Shown one piece after another: positions 45,511 through 57,120 of a DNA stretch of 64,000 nucleotides. A program made the translations under genes and the position numbers. The stretch spans positions 4,259,501 to 4,323,500 of the forward strand of contig NZ_JACHNB010000001.1 of assembly GCF_014205225.1 (NCBI RefSeq). The letters are read 5' to 3'. The stretch's first letter is position 1, and each line of letters opens with the position of its first letter. The DNA is from Actinoplanes octamycinicus. GTDB lineage: Bacteria; Actinomycetota; Actinomycetes; Mycobacteriales; Micromonosporaceae. The notes under the pieces are model-generated. The model did not search any database and was not told where the DNA came from. It saw only the letters and a list, made by a program, of their open reading frames with translations.

Positions 45511-47052
45511 TCAGTCCGCGGCCAGGGGCGGGCGGATCCGGAAGGAACTCGCGGTCCGGAACTCGCGGGTGTCCTTGACGTAGCCGATGCCGAGCTGGGA
45601 GCCGGTCCAGCGCAGGTAGAAGTCCGGATAGTTGGCCGACTGCAGCATGACCGTGCCGGCGTCGACGCCGGGCTTCGGGCAGTAGGTGGCGTCGCCACGG
45701 AAGACCGCCGTGTCCTCCGGGGCGCTGGTGCGTTCGCGCAACTCGTAATGACGCAGGTAGCGGCCGTCGAGGGTGCGGAACGAGACGCAGGCCGGGTCGG
45801 CGAGACCGGCGACCGCGATGAACGTGGCGCGCCGGCGGCTGGAACCGCTGCTGCTCGTGCCGACGCCGGTCACGGCAGCCTGCTCGGTCCCGTCGCCGGC
45901 GGTCAGGTAGCCGCCGTTGATCCAGGCCAGGGAGAGGCGTCCGAGCGCGACGATCCCGGCCGGCCCCGCCGAGACGGGGGGCGACGTGGTAGTCGAGGGG
46001 GCGGACGACGTGGTGGTGGAGGGTGCGGGCGACGCGGCGGTGGACGGTGCGGCAGCCGGTGGTGCGGCGGGCGGCGCGGTGTTCGTCCGCGGCCGTTCCG
46101 GATTCGGCTGGCGGACGATCGGGACGGTGATCGCGGTGGCGGCGGCGATCGCTGCGACGGCCGCGGCGAGCGGGTGCGCGGCGATGATCTTGGTGGCGGC
46201 GGCGATCGCGCCGGTCGCGGGTGCGGCCCCGGCGGTGCCGACGGCGACCACCTTCGCCAGGGTCGCCTCGGCGAAGCCGGCCGGCACCGCGAGCGCGGGA
46301 AGGCCGGCCAACAGGCGCTCGGCGGGCACCCGGTTGCCGGCGACCGCCGCACACCGTCGGCAGGAGCGGACGTGCCGGGCGACGCGCTTGCGCCACAGCG
46401 GGCTCGGCTCGGCCTCCCAGCCGGTGACCAGGGCGGTCAGCTCCGGGCAGCGCGGCTCCGCCGACAGCGCGCCGACGACGCCGCGCGCCAGGTCGAGCTC
46501 GGTGCGCATCCGCTGGATGCGGACGCCGCAGTGGGCGACGCTGACGCCGAGGGTCTCGGCGATCTCGGCCCGGGTCATCCGGCCGGCGACCTCCTGCCAC
46601 CAGAGCGCGAGCAGCGCCCGATCGCCGGGGTCGAGCCAGCGGGTGGCCTCGGCCACCTCGCGGCGTTGCCCGGAGAGGGCGAGGCGCACCGCGGTGACGT
46701 CTTCGAGGTCCGCGCCAGGGTCGGGCCGCCCGGCCGCCTCGTCCAGCAGGGCGGCCTGCTGGTGCACGCCGGCCTGGCGCTCCTGATGGGTCCCGACCTG
46801 CCGGACCGCGATGGCGGTCAGCCACGGCCGGAAGCTGGCCGGCTGCCGGAGCGCGGGAAGTTTCCGGACGGCGCGCAGCATGGTCTCCTGGACCACGTCG
46901 TCGGTGTCCTCCCGGCGCCCCAACGCCCGGCCGACCAGGTCGTAGACCAGGGGCAGATGCCGGGCCACCAGACGGTCCAGCGCGGCCCGGTCGCCCCGCT
47001 GCGCCGCGGTGACCAGGGCTGCCACCTCGTCGTCCACCGTCGTCATCGACAC
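45511..47052 (-). CDS. ECF sigma factor fused to anti-sigma zinc motif, transmembrane helix and AbfB sugar-binding domain
   Basis: A 513-residue fusion. Residues about 10-195 are sigma regions 2 and 4 (HLPLVYDLVGRALGRREDTD, ETMLRAVRKLP, LGVSVAHCGVRIQRMRTEL). A zf-HC2-like segment with HVRSCRRCAAV follows (about 235-260). One membrane helix (AAHPLAAAVAAIAAATAITV) is near 295-315, then a Ser/Thr/Pro linker and a C-terminal AbfB/CBM42 beta-trefoil (about 365-510; ACVSFRTLDGRYLRHYELR, DATYCPKPG). Topology puts the AbfB domain outside. It is divergent from the GH10-GH62 pair, whose product is arabinoxylan oligomer, so it plausibly senses arabinofuranosyl chains and directs transcription of those genes. 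The GTG has AGAGG five bases upstream. Confidence 0.9.
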   Translation of the reverse strand: MSMTTVDDEVAALVTAAQRGDRAALDRLVARHLPLVYDLVGRALGRREDTDDVVQETMLRAVRKLPALRQPASFRPWLTAIAVRQVGTHQERQAGVHQQAALLDEAAGRPDPGADLEDVTAVRLALSGQRREVAEATRWLDPGDRALLALWWQEVAGRMTRAEIAETLGVSVAHCGVRIQRMRTELDLARGVVGALSAEPRCPELTALVTGWEAEPSPLWRKRVARHVRSCRRCAAVAGNRVPAERLLAGLPALAVPAGFAEATLAKVVAVGTAGAAPATGAIAAATKIIAAHPLAAAVAAIAAATAITVPIVRQPNPERPRTNTAPPAAPPAAAPSTAASPAPSTTTSSAPSTTTSPPVSAGPAGIVALGRLSLAWINGGYLTAGDGTEQAAVTGVGTSSSGSSRRRATFIAVAGLADPACVSFRTLDGRYLRHYELRERTSAPEDTAVFRGDATYCPKPGVDAGTVMLQSANYPDFYLRWTGSQLGIGYVKDTREFRTASSFRIRPPLAAD

Positions 47053-47315
47053 ACATACCTCTGTCCGGTCACCGGGCTGCCCTGCTGGCGCGAAATAGTA
47101 ACTCCGTCATCTCGTACTCGGCTACAAGTAGCTATCCGGGTCGGCGGCGAGAGTAATCTCAGACGAATTTAAGAATCGCATTTTCCAAAAGTTGTTATGT
47201 GGTCCAGGTGCTCCGGGTCGGCCCTTCTGGACGAGGCGACAGTGTCGCCCTGCGTAGCCTGAGCTGGTGTTATGTCGGCGCTTCCGGTCCGCCGCCGCCA
47301 TTTTTTGATACGAAC

Positions 47316-47344
47316 TTGAGTCTCGCAAAATGTTCTGGCAATAT
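47316..47344 (+). promoter_or_regulatory. Candidate promoter of the GH10 gene
   Basis: TTGAGT (47316-47321) and CAATAT (47339-47344) are separated by 17 bases, within an AT-richer part of the 381-base divergent region. The next element downstream is a palindromic operator, as expected for repression at the transcription start. Confidence 0.45.
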
Positions 47345-47356
47345 CCGTCAGCGGCT

Positions 47357-47370
47357 TGGGATCGCTCCCA
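47357..47370 (+). promoter_or_regulatory. CebR/CelR-like operator upstream of xylanase
   Basis: TGGGATCGCTCCCA differs by one base from the well-known actinomycete cellulose-utilisation operator TGGGAGCGCTCCCA, bound by LacI-family CebR/CelR and released by cellobiose. It is 63 bases before the xylanase ATG. Confidence 0.7.
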
Positions 47371-47391
47371 TTAATGGCGTTCCCGGCATGA

Positions 47392-48735
<1,344 letters not shown>

Positions 48736-48773
48736 CCGTCGCACCTCCCCGAACCATCCCCAAGGAGCACATG

Positions 48774-50252
48774 ATGGCAACTCGACCGGGACGCCGCCGC
48801 TGGTGGCGTATCGCTCTCGCCGCGGTCACCCTGGCCGCCGGCGGTGGCGCCGTCGCGATCACCGCCTCCCAGGCGTCCGCCGCCACGATCAACACCAGCG
48901 CCTCGTACGTGCTGGTCAACCGCAACAGCGGCAAGGCTCTGGACGTCTACAACCTGGCCACCACGGACGGCGCCAAGATCGTTCAGTGGGCCCGTAACGA
49001 CCAGACGCAGCAGCAGTGGCAGTTCGTCGACTCCGGCGGCGGCTACTACCGGCTCAAGTCGAAGCTGTCCGGCAAGGTCCTCGACGTCCTCAACCTGTCG
49101 ACCGCCGACGGCGGCGCGATCGTGCAGTGGACCGACAACAACACCACCAACCAGCAGTTCAGCGTCCAGGACGTCGACGGCTACCTCCAGCTGATCAACC
49201 GCAACAGCGGCAAGGCCCTCGAGGTGCAGGGCGCGTCCACCGCCGACGGCGGCGCCGTCGTCCAGTACACCGACTGGAACGGCGCCAACCAGCAGTGGCA
49301 GCTCGTCCAGGTCGGCTCCACGACACCGACCACCTCGACCGGCAGCTGTGCGCTGCCGTCGACGTACCGGTGGTCCTCGACCGGGCCGCTGGCCACCCCG
49401 AAGTCCGGCTGGGCCTCGCTCAAGGACTTCACCACCGCGCCCTACAACGGCAAACAGCTGGTGTACGCCACCACGCACGACACCGGGTCGTCGTGGGGCT
49501 CGATGAACTTCGGCCCGATCACCAACTGGCCGGACCTGGGATCGGCGAGCCAGAACACGATGACCGCGGCCGCGGTCGCGCCGTCGCTGTTCTACTTCGC
49601 GCCGAAGAACATCTGGGTGCTCACCTACCAATGGGGCGGCGCGGCGTTCTCCTACCGCACGTCGAGCGACCCGGCCAACGCCAACGGCTGGTCCGCGGCG
49701 AAGACGCTGTTCTCCGGGAGCATCTCCGGCTCCGGCACCGGGCCGATCGACCAGACGATCATCGGTGACGGGCAGAACATGTACCTGTTCTTCGCCGGCG
49801 ACAACGGCAAGATCTACCGGGCGAGCATGCCGATCGGGAACTTCCCCGGCAGCTTCGGCAGCACCTCGACGGTGGTCATGAGCGACACGACGAACAACCT
49901 GTTCGAGGCGCCGCAGGTCTACAAGGTGCAGGGCCAGAACCAGTACCTGATGACGGTGGAGGCGGTCGGCGCCAACGGGCGCTACTTCCGGTCGTTCACC
50001 GCCACCAGCCTCGGTGGCACCTGGACGCCGCAGGCCGCGACCGAGAGCAACCCGTTCGCCGGCAAGGCCAACAGCGGCGCCACCTGGACCAACGACATCA
50101 GCCACGGCGAACTGGTCCGGGTCAGCGCCGACCAGACGATGACCGTCGACCCCTGCCACCTGCAGCTGCTCTACCAGGGGCGGTCGCCGAGTTCCGGCGG
50201 TGACTACGGACTCCTGCCCTATCGGCCGGGGCTGCTGACCCTGATCCGCTGA
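48774..50252 (+). CDS. Secreted GH62 alpha-L-arabinofuranosidase with ricin-type CBM13
   Basis: 492 residues: a signal peptide (about 1-36), an N-terminal CBM13 trefoil (about 40-180) with three QQW/NQQF repeats (TQQQWQF, NQQFSVQ, NQQWQLV), a Thr/Ser linker and a GH62 five-blade propeller (about 193-492). The latter has [30 protein letters not shown] and [10 protein letters not shown]62 enzymes remove arabinofuranosyl side chains from arabinoxylan, complementing the upstream xylanase. Two ATGs are adjacent (48771, 48774); the second is better spaced from AAGGAG. Confidence 0.94.
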   Translation: MATRPGRRRWWRIALAAVTLAAGGGAVAITASQASAATINTSASYVLVNRNSGKALDVYNLATTDGAKIVQWARNDQTQQQWQFVDSGGGYYRLKSKLSGKVLDVLNLSTADGGAIVQWTDNNTTNQQFSVQDVDGYLQLINRNSGKALEVQGASTADGGAVVQYTDWNGANQQWQLVQVGSTTPTTSTGSCALPSTYRWSSTGPLATPKSGWASLKDFTTAPYNGKQLVYATTHDTGSSWGSMNFGPITNWPDLGSASQNTMTAAAVAPSLFYFAPKNIWVLTYQWGGAAFSYRTSSDPANANGWSAAKTLFSGSISGSGTGPIDQTIIGDGQNMYLFFAGDNGKIYRASMPIGNFPGSFGSTSTVVMSDTTNNLFEAPQVYKVQGQNQYLMTVEAVGANGRYFRSFTATSLGGTWTPQAATESNPFAGKANSGATWTNDISHGELVRVSADQTMTVDPCHLQLLYQGRSPSSGGDYGLLPYRPGLLTLIR

Positions 50253-50258
50253 CGCCTC

Positions 50259-50293
50259 GCGCAGCGCCCACCGCGATCCGGTGGGCGCTGCGC
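50259..50293 (+). terminator. Hairpin terminator of the xylanase operon
   Basis: Fifteen-base perfect arms (50259-50273, 50279-50293) with loop CGATC, starting just after the GH62 stop. Confidence 0.85.
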
Positions 50294-50351
50294 CCTGACC
50301 CGCCGTGTCCGGTCAGCGCCTCGAGCGCCGAGGCGCGCCGCCGGGCGTGGC

Positions 50352-50561
50352 ATGACCACCATTGCCCGCGGCCTGACCCAGGACGGCATTCTGTGCCCCT
50401 CCGCCCACGACCGCGCTCGGAACTCCCACCGGATGACTGAGGTCTGGGAAGTGTCGGCTGTATGCATGACGAACGATTTCGACGGAGAGCGCGGGTCTTC
50501 GGCGAGCGCGCCGGGGCATCGGCTTCGACGCCGAGCACCGGGAAGAGTTGCCACTCAATGA
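50352..50561 (+). pseudogene. Serine-recombinase remnant
   Basis: The short frame from 50352 encodes TIARGLTQDGILCPSAHD then RNSHR, which resembles the IARxLxxDGxPCPSAxDPxRNxHR motif of the recombinase domain of large serine integrases. The resemblance ends after about 30 residues; no resolvase catalytic domain is present upstream or downstream. It is therefore a relic. It lies at the boundary between the arabinoxylan genes and the polyketide cluster. The remainder of the 50294-50669 gap shows no other recognisable gene. Confidence 0.5.
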
Positions 50562-50669
50562 TGAGCAGGCGTGCCCGCCGATCGCTTCGCGATGGTGGCT
50601 CCTCCCGCCTGGCTTTGGAAGCCTGGGTGCACGGGTGGATGACCTTCGTGTCGCCAACGAGTGAACGGT

Positions 50670-50700
50670 GTCAGGCCGGCCCGCGCCGTACCGGCCTGAC
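50670..50700 (-). terminator. Hairpin terminator at the left end of the polyketide cluster
   Basis: GTCAGGCCGG (50670-50679) pairs with CCGGCCTGAC (50691-50700) six bases beyond the stop of the amidinohydrolase gene. Confidence 0.75.
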
Positions 50701-50706
50701 GAGGAC

Positions 50707-51699
50707 TCAGCCGTTCAGCTTGCGCCAGCGCAGCGGTGCGCTCAGCTTCGACATGATGGTGATCAGCTCGTACGCGGCGTGCGACGCGGCGACGCTGGTG
50801 ATGTCCGCGTGGTCGTAGGCCGGGGCGACCTCCACCAGATCGGCCGAGACGAGCTGGCAGCCGGCCAGACCGCGGAGGATCTCCAGCAGCTCGCGCGAAG
50901 TGAGACCGCCCGCCTCCGGTGTGCCGGTGCCTGGAGCGTGTGCCGGGTCCAAGACGTCGATGTCGATCGAGACGTAGAGCGGGCGGTTCCCGATGCGTTC
51001 CACGAGCTGCTGGACGACCTCGTCGACGCCGCGCCGCATGACGTCGGCCGAGGTGACGATGCCGAAGCCCATCGCCTCGTTGTCCTTGAGGTCCTTCTCG
51101 CCGTAGATGGGGCCGCGGGTGCCGACGTGCGAGAGAGCCGAGGTGTCCAGGATGCCCTCCTCGACCGCGCGCCGGAACGGCGTCCCGTGCGTGTACTGCT
51201 CGCCGAAGTAGCTGTCCCAGGTGTCCAGATGGGCGTCGAAGTGCAAGAGCGCCACCGGGCCGTGCTTGCGGGCGACGGCCCGCAGCAGCGGCAGGGCGAT
51301 GGTGTGGTCGCCACCCAGCGTCATCAGACGTGCGCCGCCGTCGAGCAGTTCGCCGGCAGCCGCCTCGATCGTCTCGATCGCCTCGTTGATGTTGAACGGG
51401 TTCGCGCTGATGTCGCCGGCGTCAGCGACCTGCGAGTAGTGGTATGGGTAGATTCCCTGGGCCGGGTTGTACGGCCGGAGCATCCGGGACGCCTCGCGGA
51501 CGGCGTTCCCGCCGAACCGGGCGCCCGGCCGGTAGGACACCCCCGAGTCGAAGGGGACGCCCACCACCGCCACCTCGGCTGAGTCGACCTGGTCGAGCCG
51601 GGGGATCCGGCCGAAGGTGGCCGGCCCCGCGAAGTGCAGGGTGCGGTCGCTCTCCTCGGGTGCCAGCGGCTGATTTACGCCGCCTGGTGCCTCCGTCAT
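50707..51699 (-). CDS. Agmatinase-family amidinohydrolase (guanidinobutyrase-like)
   Basis: A 330-residue ureohydrolase. The binuclear manganese ligands are intact: GGDHT, FDAHLDT and [10 protein letters not shown]. The family releases urea from agmatine, guanidinobutyrate or related guanidines. It is the last gene of the leftward unit of the polyketide cluster. In guanidinobutyrate-primed polyketide clusters this enzyme is known to remove the amidino group late, exposing a 4-aminobutyrate-derived amine, so that role is inferred here. An AGGAGGAG site is upstream. Confidence 0.9.
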   Translation of the reverse strand: MTEAPGGVNQPLAPEESDRTLHFAGPATFGRIPRLDQVDSAEVAVVGVPFDSGVSYRPGARFGGNAVREASRMLRPYNPAQGIYPYHYSQVADAGDISANPFNINEAIETIEAAAGELLDGGARLMTLGGDHTIALPLLRAVARKHGPVALLHFDAHLDTWDSYFGEQYTHGTPFRRAVEEGILDTSALSHVGTRGPIYGEKDLKDNEAMGFGIVTSADVMRRGVDEVVQQLVERIGNRPLYVSIDIDVLDPAHAPGTGTPEAGGLTSRELLEILRGLAGCQLVSADLVEVAPAYDHADITSVAASHAAYELITIMSKLSAPLRWRKLNG

Positions 51700-51729
51700 G
51701 GTTGTTCACTCCTCCTGGTTCCGGTGACT

Positions 51730-53487
51730 TCAGTCTTTGATCTCGCAGATCAGCGCCCCGCTGTGCACGTTCGTGCCGACCTCGGCGGTCATGCCCTTGA
51801 TGACGCCCGCGCGGTGGGCCTGCAGCGGCTGCTCCATCTTCATCGCCTCGAGGACGACGATCAGGTCGCCGGCCGCCACCCGCTGACCGTCGGCGACGGC
51901 GACCTTCGTGATGGTTCCGTGCATCGGGGAGGTCAGCGCCTCGCCGCCACCGGTGCCGCCCCCGGCCGAGGCGGCTCGGCGCTGCGGCGGCCGTTTGGCC
52001 TGACCGGCTGTCGGGGTGGCCCCGCTCAGGCCGGCCGGGAGGGTGACCTCGACCCGCTTGCCGCCCACCTCGACGATCACGGTCTCCCGTTCGGCCGCGA
52101 CGGCCGTTTCGCCGGCCGGCGCCGGATACGGATCGATCCGGTTGTCGAACTCGGACTCGATCCAGCGGGTGTGCACGCCGAAGGGGCTGTCGTCCTCGGG
52201 GGCGAACGCCGGATCGGTGACCACCGCCCGGTGGAACGGCAGTGTGGTGGCGATCCCGTCGACCTGGAACTCGGCCAGGGCGCGGCGGGCCCGCTGCAGC
52301 GCCTGGCGCCGATCGCGGCCGGTGACGATCAGCTTGGCCAGCATCGAGTCCCACGCCGGTCCGATCACCGCACCGGTCTCGACGCCGGTGTCCAGGCGTA
52401 CCCCGGGGCCGGCCGGCGGCGCGAACCGAGTCACCGTGCCCGGCGCGGGCAGGAACCCCCGGCCCGGGTCCTCGCCGTTGATCCGGAACTCGATCGAGTG
52501 GCCTCGGGCGGGCGGGTCGTCGTACCCGAGGTGTTCGCCGGCGGCCAGCCGGAACATCTCCCGGACCAGGTCGATGCCGGTCACCTCCTCGGTGACCGGG
52601 TGTTCGACCTGCAGCCGGGTGTTGACCTCCAGGAAGGCGATGGTGCCGTCCCGGCCGACGAGGAACTCGCAGGTCCCGGCGCCGACGTAGCCGGCCTCGC
52701 GGAGGATCGCCTTGGACGCGCGGACCAGGGTGTCGCGCTGCCCGGGCGTCAGGTACGGGGCCGGGGCCTCCTCGACCAGCTTCTGATGCCGGCGCTGCAG
52801 GGTGCAGTCGCGGGTGGACACCACCACCACGGCGCCGTGCCGGTCGGCCAGGCACTGCGTCTCGACGTGCCGGGGCCCCTCCAGGTAGCGCTCGACGAAG
52901 CACTCGCCACGGCCGAACGCGGTGACCGCCTCGCGGACCGCCGAGTGGTACAGCTCGGGGATGTCGGCCAGGTCGCGGGCCACCTTCAGGCCGCGGCCGC
53001 CACCGCCGTACGCGGCCTTGATGGCGACCGGGAGACCGTGCTCGGCGGCGAACGCGATCACCTCGTCGGCGTCGGCGACCGGGTTCGGTGTGCCAGGGGC
53101 GAGCGGAGCGCCGACGCGTCCGGCGAGGTGCCGGGCGGTGACCTTGTCGCCGAGGGCCCGGATCGCCGCCGGGGGCGGGCCGATCCAGGTCAGTCCGGCG
53201 TCCAGGACGGCCTGGGCGAAGTCGGCGTTCTCCGACAGGAACCCGTATCCCGGGTGGACCGCGTCGGCGCCGGACTCGGCCGCGGCTCGCAGCACCTTGG
53301 CGATGTCCAGGTAGCTTTCCGCCGGGGTGTCCCCACCCAGGGCGTACGCCTCGTCGGCGACCCGCACGTGCAGGGCGTCGCGGTCCGGCTCGGCGTACAC
53401 CGCGACCCCGATCAGCCCTTCGTCGGAACAGGCCCGCGCGATGCGGACCGCGATCTCGCCGCGGTTGGCGATGAGTACCTTGCGCAC
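51730..53487 (-). CDS. Acyl-CoA carboxylase alpha subunit (biotin carboxylase-BCCP)
   Basis: A 585-residue biotinylated subunit. The biotin carboxylase domain (about 1-450) has GGGGRGLK (ATP grasp), [16 protein letters not shown] and [10 protein letters not shown]. The C-terminal BCCP domain carries the biotin lysine in EAMKMEQ. It carboxylates its own biotin with bicarbonate and ATP. The carboxyltransferase and epsilon genes lie directly upstream, making a full acetyl/propionyl-CoA carboxylase that can feed malonyl- or methylmalonyl-CoA to the PKS. The GTG start has GAGGAG five bases upstream. Confidence 0.95.
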   Translation of the reverse strand: MRKVLIANRGEIAVRIARACSDEGLIGVAVYAEPDRDALHVRVADEAYALGGDTPAESYLDIAKVLRAAAESGADAVHPGYGFLSENADFAQAVLDAGLTWIGPPPAAIRALGDKVTARHLAGRVGAPLAPGTPNPVADADEVIAFAAEHGLPVAIKAAYGGGGRGLKVARDLADIPELYHSAVREAVTAFGRGECFVERYLEGPRHVETQCLADRHGAVVVVSTRDCTLQRRHQKLVEEAPAPYLTPGQRDTLVRASKAILREAGYVGAGTCEFLVGRDGTIAFLEVNTRLQVEHPVTEEVTGIDLVREMFRLAAGEHLGYDDPPARGHSIEFRINGEDPGRGFLPAPGTVTRFAPPAGPGVRLDTGVETGAVIGPAWDSMLAKLIVTGRDRRQALQRARRALAEFQVDGIATTLPFHRAVVTDPAFAPEDDSPFGVHTRWIESEFDNRIDPYPAPAGETAVAAERETVIVEVGGKRVEVTLPAGLSGATPTAGQAKRPPQRRAASAGGGTGGGEALTSPMHGTITKVAVADGQRVAAGDLIVVLEAMKMEQPLQAHRAGVIKGMTAEVGTNVHSGALICEIKD

Positions 53488-53515
53488 GACAGCTCCTCGG
53501 TTTGTCCGGTGACGG

Positions 53516-53743
53516 TCATCGGGTGGGCGGGGGCAACCAGCCCGCGGCCCGCCAGGCGCCCGGCCCGAGCTCGGCTGGGCGGCCGGTCATGTGCCGGGCG
53601 GGCGCCGCCCATGTCCCGCCGGCCGCCTGCCCGGGCTCGATGCTGGGCGTCCGGGACCGCAGCACGATGGCGACCACGACCGCGGCCAGTTGTTCGGCGC
53701 TCGGCTCTCCGGTCACGACGAGGTGCGTCCGCGCCGTGCTCAC
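53516..53743 (-). CDS. Acyl-CoA carboxylase epsilon subunit
   Basis: 75 residues. [20 protein letters not shown], an Arg/Ser/Pro-rich middle and the [18 protein letters not shown] tail are typical of actinomycete AccE/PccE proteins, which strengthen contact between the alpha and beta subunits. The GTG start overlaps the stop of the carboxyltransferase (GTGA), so it is co-translated. Confidence 0.85.
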   Translation of the reverse strand: MSTARTHLVVTGEPSAEQLAAVVVAIVLRSRTPSIEPGQAAGGTWAAPARHMTGRPAELGPGAWRAAGWLPPPTR

Positions 53744-55317
53744 AGCGGGATGTTCCCGTGCTTGCGGGAGATCCGGGTGCTGCGCTTGTCCCGGAGGGCG
53801 TCCAGGGCGCGGGTGACGGCGAGCCGGGTCTCGTGCGGCATGATCACCTCGTCGACGTAGCCACGTTCGGCTGCGACGTACGGGTTGCACAGGGTGCGTT
53901 CGTACTCGGCGCGCAGGCGACGCCGTTCGGCCGCTGGGTCGTCGGCCTCGGCGACCGCGCGCCGGTGCAGGACGGTCACCGCGCTCTCGCCGCCCATCAC
54001 CGCGATCTCCGCGGTCGGCCAGGCCAGATTGATGTCGACGCCCAGGTGCTTGGAGCCCATCACGCCGTATCCGCCGCCGTAGGCCTTGCGGGTCACCACG
54101 GTGACCATCGGGACGGTCGCCTCCGCGTACGCGTAGATCAGCTTGGCGCCACGCCGGATGATGCCGTCGGTCTCCTGCTCCAGGGCCGGCAGGAAGCCGG
54201 GCACGTCGACGAAGCTCAGGATCGGCACGTGGAACGCGTCGCACATCCGGATGAACCGGGCGGCTTTCTCGCACGCGTCGATGTCCAGGGCGGCCGCGGC
54301 GACCATCGGCTGGTTGGCCACCACCCCGACGCTGCGCCCGGCTACCCGGCCCAACCCGCAGATGATGTTGCGGGCGAACAACTGCTGGGTCTCCAGCAGC
54401 TCGCCGTCGTCGAGCACGGTGCGGATCACCTGCTGCATGTCGTACGGCTGATTGGGCCGATCCGGAATGATCGTGTCCAGCCGGCGGTCGCCGTCGGTGA
54501 CGTCGGTGGCCACCGGGGTGTCGAAGACCGGCGGTTCCTGCATGTTGTTCGACGGCAGGTGGCTGAGCACCAGCCGGACGTACTCGAACGCGTCCTTCTC
54601 GTCCTGGGCCAGGTAGTGCGACGAACCCGAGACGGTGTTGTGCCGCATCGCGCCGCCCAGCTGCTCCCGGTCGACCCGCTGGCCGGTGACGGTGTGCAGC
54701 ACGTCCGGGCCGGTCACGAACATGTGCGAGATGTTCTCCACCATCACCACGACGTCGGTGACCGCCGGCGCGTACACCGCGCCGCCCGCGCACGGACCCA
54801 CCATCAGGGAGATCTGCGGGATCACCCCAGACGCGGCGACGTGGCGTTTGACCAGCTCGGCGTAGTACGCCAGGGAGACGACACCCTCCTGGATCCGGGC
54901 GCCGCCGGAGTCGTTGATCCCGATGATCGGGCAACCGGTCCGCAGCGCCAGGTCCATCACCTTGACGATCTTCTCGCCGTACACCTCACCGAGGCTGCCG
55001 CCGAAAACGGTGAAGTCCTGGGCGAAGACGCAGACCCGCCGGCCGTCGATGGTGCCGTACCCGGTGACCACGCCGTCGCCCAGCGGCCGGTGCCGGTCCA
55101 TCCCGAAATCCCGGCTGCGGTGCCGGGCGAAGGCGTCCAGCTCGACGAACGAGCCCGGGTCGAACAGTGCGTCGATCCGCTCGCGCGCTGTCATCTTGCC
55201 CTTGGCGTGCTGGCGTTCGGCGGCATCGGTCGTGGCCCCGGCGGCCAGTTCCGCGCGGCGGCGGCCCAGTTCGGCGAGCCGGTCCGCGGTGCTCGCCGAG
55301 ATCTCGTCAGCGGACAT
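53740..55317 (-). CDS. Acyl-CoA carboxylase beta subunit (carboxyltransferase)
   Basis: A 525-residue AccB/PccB-type carboxyltransferase. Both oxyanion regions are visible: [12 protein letters not shown] in the N-half and [14 protein letters not shown] in the C-half, with [12 protein letters not shown] between. It transfers the carboxyl group from biotin to acetyl- or propionyl-CoA. The ATG at 55317 overlaps the acyl-AMP ligase stop by 11 bases; the frame extends further upstream but without conservation. Substrate choice (malonyl versus methylmalonyl) cannot be settled by eye. Confidence 0.94.
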   Translation of the reverse strand: MSADEISASTADRLAELGRRRAELAAGATTDAAERQHAKGKMTARERIDALFDPGSFVELDAFARHRSRDFGMDRHRPLGDGVVTGYGTIDGRRVCVFAQDFTVFGGSLGEVYGEKIVKVMDLALRTGCPIIGINDSGGARIQEGVVSLAYYAELVKRHVAASGVIPQISLMVGPCAGGAVYAPAVTDVVVMVENISHMFVTGPDVLHTVTGQRVDREQLGGAMRHNTVSGSSHYLAQDEKDAFEYVRLVLSHLPSNNMQEPPVFDTPVATDVTDGDRRLDTIIPDRPNQPYDMQQVIRTVLDDGELLETQQLFARNIICGLGRVAGRSVGVVANQPMVAAAALDIDACEKAARFIRMCDAFHVPILSFVDVPGFLPALEQETDGIIRRGAKLIYAYAEATVPMVTVVTRKAYGGGYGVMGSKHLGVDINLAWPTAEIAVMGGESAVTVLHRRAVAEADDPAAERRRLRAEYERTLCNPYVAAERGYVDEVIMPHETRLAVTRALDALRDKRSTRISRKHGNIPL

Positions 55318-57082
55318 CGGCGGCACCTGCCCGTACCGGCTGGACCGGCTCGGCCGCGGTGAGCTGGCCGTCCAGGTACAGCGAGCGGCAGGCGCGGCGC
55401 TGGACCTTGCCGCTGGAGGTGCGGGGCACGGTGCCGCGCTGAACCAGCAGGATTTGGTCGGCGTCCAGCCGTACGCCGTCGCGGATCGCGGCGTGGATCC
55501 GGTCGCGCAGCTGAGCCGGGCCGGTCGCCCGCAGCACCCGGCCATCGGCCTCGACCACGACGATCAGCTGCTCGGTTCGCCCGTCGTCGACCGAGAAGGC
55601 GGCGGCGCAGTTGGTGCGCAGTCCCTCGGCGGCGGACTCGGCGAGCAACTCGATGTCCTGCGGGTAGTAGTTGCGGCCGCTGCGGATGATGACGTCCTTG
55701 AGCCGGCCGGTCACATACAGCTCGTCGTCAACAAGAAAACCTAGGTCACCGGTACGCAGGTAGGCCGCGTCCGTCGGATCGCCGGCGATCCGCGCGGCGA
55801 ACGTCTCGGCGGTCTCCCCGGCACGGTCCAGATAGCCCAGGGCGACGCACGGCCCGTGGATCCACACCTCACCGACGACGCCGGGCGGGCAGAGCGCGCG
55901 GGTCTGCGGGTCGACCACCCGCACCCGGGTGCGCCCGGCCGCCCGGCCCGACCCGACCAGCGGCTGCACGTCGGCGGCGCCGGCGACCGCCGGCTCGGCC
56001 CGTCCTTCCCGCAATGCGCGGCTCGACACCCACCGCACGCTGGGCAGCTCGCTCTCCACCGAGGCGGTCGCCTTGAGGGTGTTCTCGGCGAGGCCGTATC
56101 CGGCGCACATCGCCTCCGCGGCGAACCCGGCCGCGGCGAATCGTTCGGTGAACGCCTCGATGGTGTGCCAGCGCACCGGCTCCGCGCCGTTGGCCGCGAC
56201 CCGCCAGCAGGACAGGTCCAGAGCGTCGCCGGGCGCCGTCTCGGCGGCACGCACGCACAGGTCGTAGGCGAAACTGGGCGCCGCCGCATGCGTGCCCCGG
56301 AACCGGGAGATGGCCCGCAGCCAGCGCTGTGGACGGCGGATGAACGCTTCGGGCGCCATCAGATAGGCCGGGATGCCGGCGCACAGCGGCAGCATGATGC
56401 CGAACAGCATGCCCATGTCGTGAAACAGCGGCAGCCAGGACACCACCACGTCATCGGTACGCAGCGGCCACGACTCCTCGGTCTCGGCGACGTTGGCGAC
56501 GAAGTTCGCGTGGGTGACCATCACCCCCTTCGGGTCACCGGTGGAGCCCGAGGTGTACTGCAGCAGCGCGATGTCGCCGGGCTCCGGCGCGGCGCCGGAC
56601 CACCCGTCGGCCGGCGGCACGAGCGACTCGGTGTCGATCAGCACCAGCCCGTGCAGTTCGGGGGCGTCCGCGAAGTCCGCCTCCAGGCGCTGCTTGATCG
56701 CGCCGGTGGTCAGCACCGTCGTGGTGCCGGCGTCGTCGGCGATCCGGCGCAACCGTCGCAGGCTGCTGCGCCGGTTCGGCACCTGCACCGGCGCGGCCGC
56801 GATCCGGGCGTGCAGGCAGCCCAGCAGCGTACGGATGAACTCCAGCCCGGACGGATACAGCAGCACCGCTCGGCCCCCGGCCAGCCCGGCCCCGGCCAGC
56901 GCCGCGGCCCGCGACCGCGCGTCGTCGTCCAGCTCCCGGTAGGTCAGCGTGTCACCGGGCTCCTCGCCGTCCCGCAGGAAGATGTAGGCGGCCTCGTCCG
57001 GCTGCTTCTCCCGCCGCAGCCGTAGCGCGTCGGTCACGGTGCTGAACGCGGTCGCCCGCGCTTCGAATCCCGTGCTCGTCAT
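55307..57082 (-). CDS. Fatty-acyl-AMP-ligase-type adenylating enzyme
   Basis: 591 residues, the usual FAAL length. Core motifs: [20 protein letters not shown] (A3), [12 protein letters not shown] (FAAL-type), YGLAENTL (A5), [17 protein letters not shown] (A7-A8) and the C-terminal lysine region RTSSGKVQR. FAALs activate a carboxylic acid as acyl-AMP and hand it to an ACP, avoiding CoA. In this cluster the natural substrate is 4-guanidinobutyrate, to be placed on the loading ACP of the PKS. Related clusters use a CoA-ligase for this step, so specificity and acceptor are inferred. The ATG at 57082 follows GAGGACA. Confidence 0.88.
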   Translation of the reverse strand: MTSTGFEARATAFSTVTDALRLRREKQPDEAAYIFLRDGEEPGDTLTYRELDDDARSRAAALAGAGLAGGRAVLLYPSGLEFIRTLLGCLHARIAAAPVQVPNRRSSLRRLRRIADDAGTTTVLTTGAIKQRLEADFADAPELHGLVLIDTESLVPPADGWSGAAPEPGDIALLQYTSGSTGDPKGVMVTHANFVANVAETEESWPLRTDDVVVSWLPLFHDMGMLFGIMLPLCAGIPAYLMAPEAFIRRPQRWLRAISRFRGTHAAAPSFAYDLCVRAAETAPGDALDLSCWRVAANGAEPVRWHTIEAFTERFAAAGFAAEAMCAGYGLAENTLKATASVESELPSVRWVSSRALREGRAEPAVAGAADVQPLVGSGRAAGRTRVRVVDPQTRALCPPGVVGEVWIHGPCVALGYLDRAGETAETFAARIAGDPTDAAYLRTGDLGFLVDDELYVTGRLKDVIIRSGRNYYPQDIELLAESAAEGLRTNCAAAFSVDDGRTEQLIVVVEADGRVLRATGPAQLRDRIHAAIRDGVRLDADQILLVQRGTVPRTSSGKVQRRACRSLYLDGQLTAAEPVQPVRAGAADVR

Positions 57083-57120
57083 GGTGTGTCCTCTCTTCGG
57101 CGTTCGACGCGACGGCCGGC

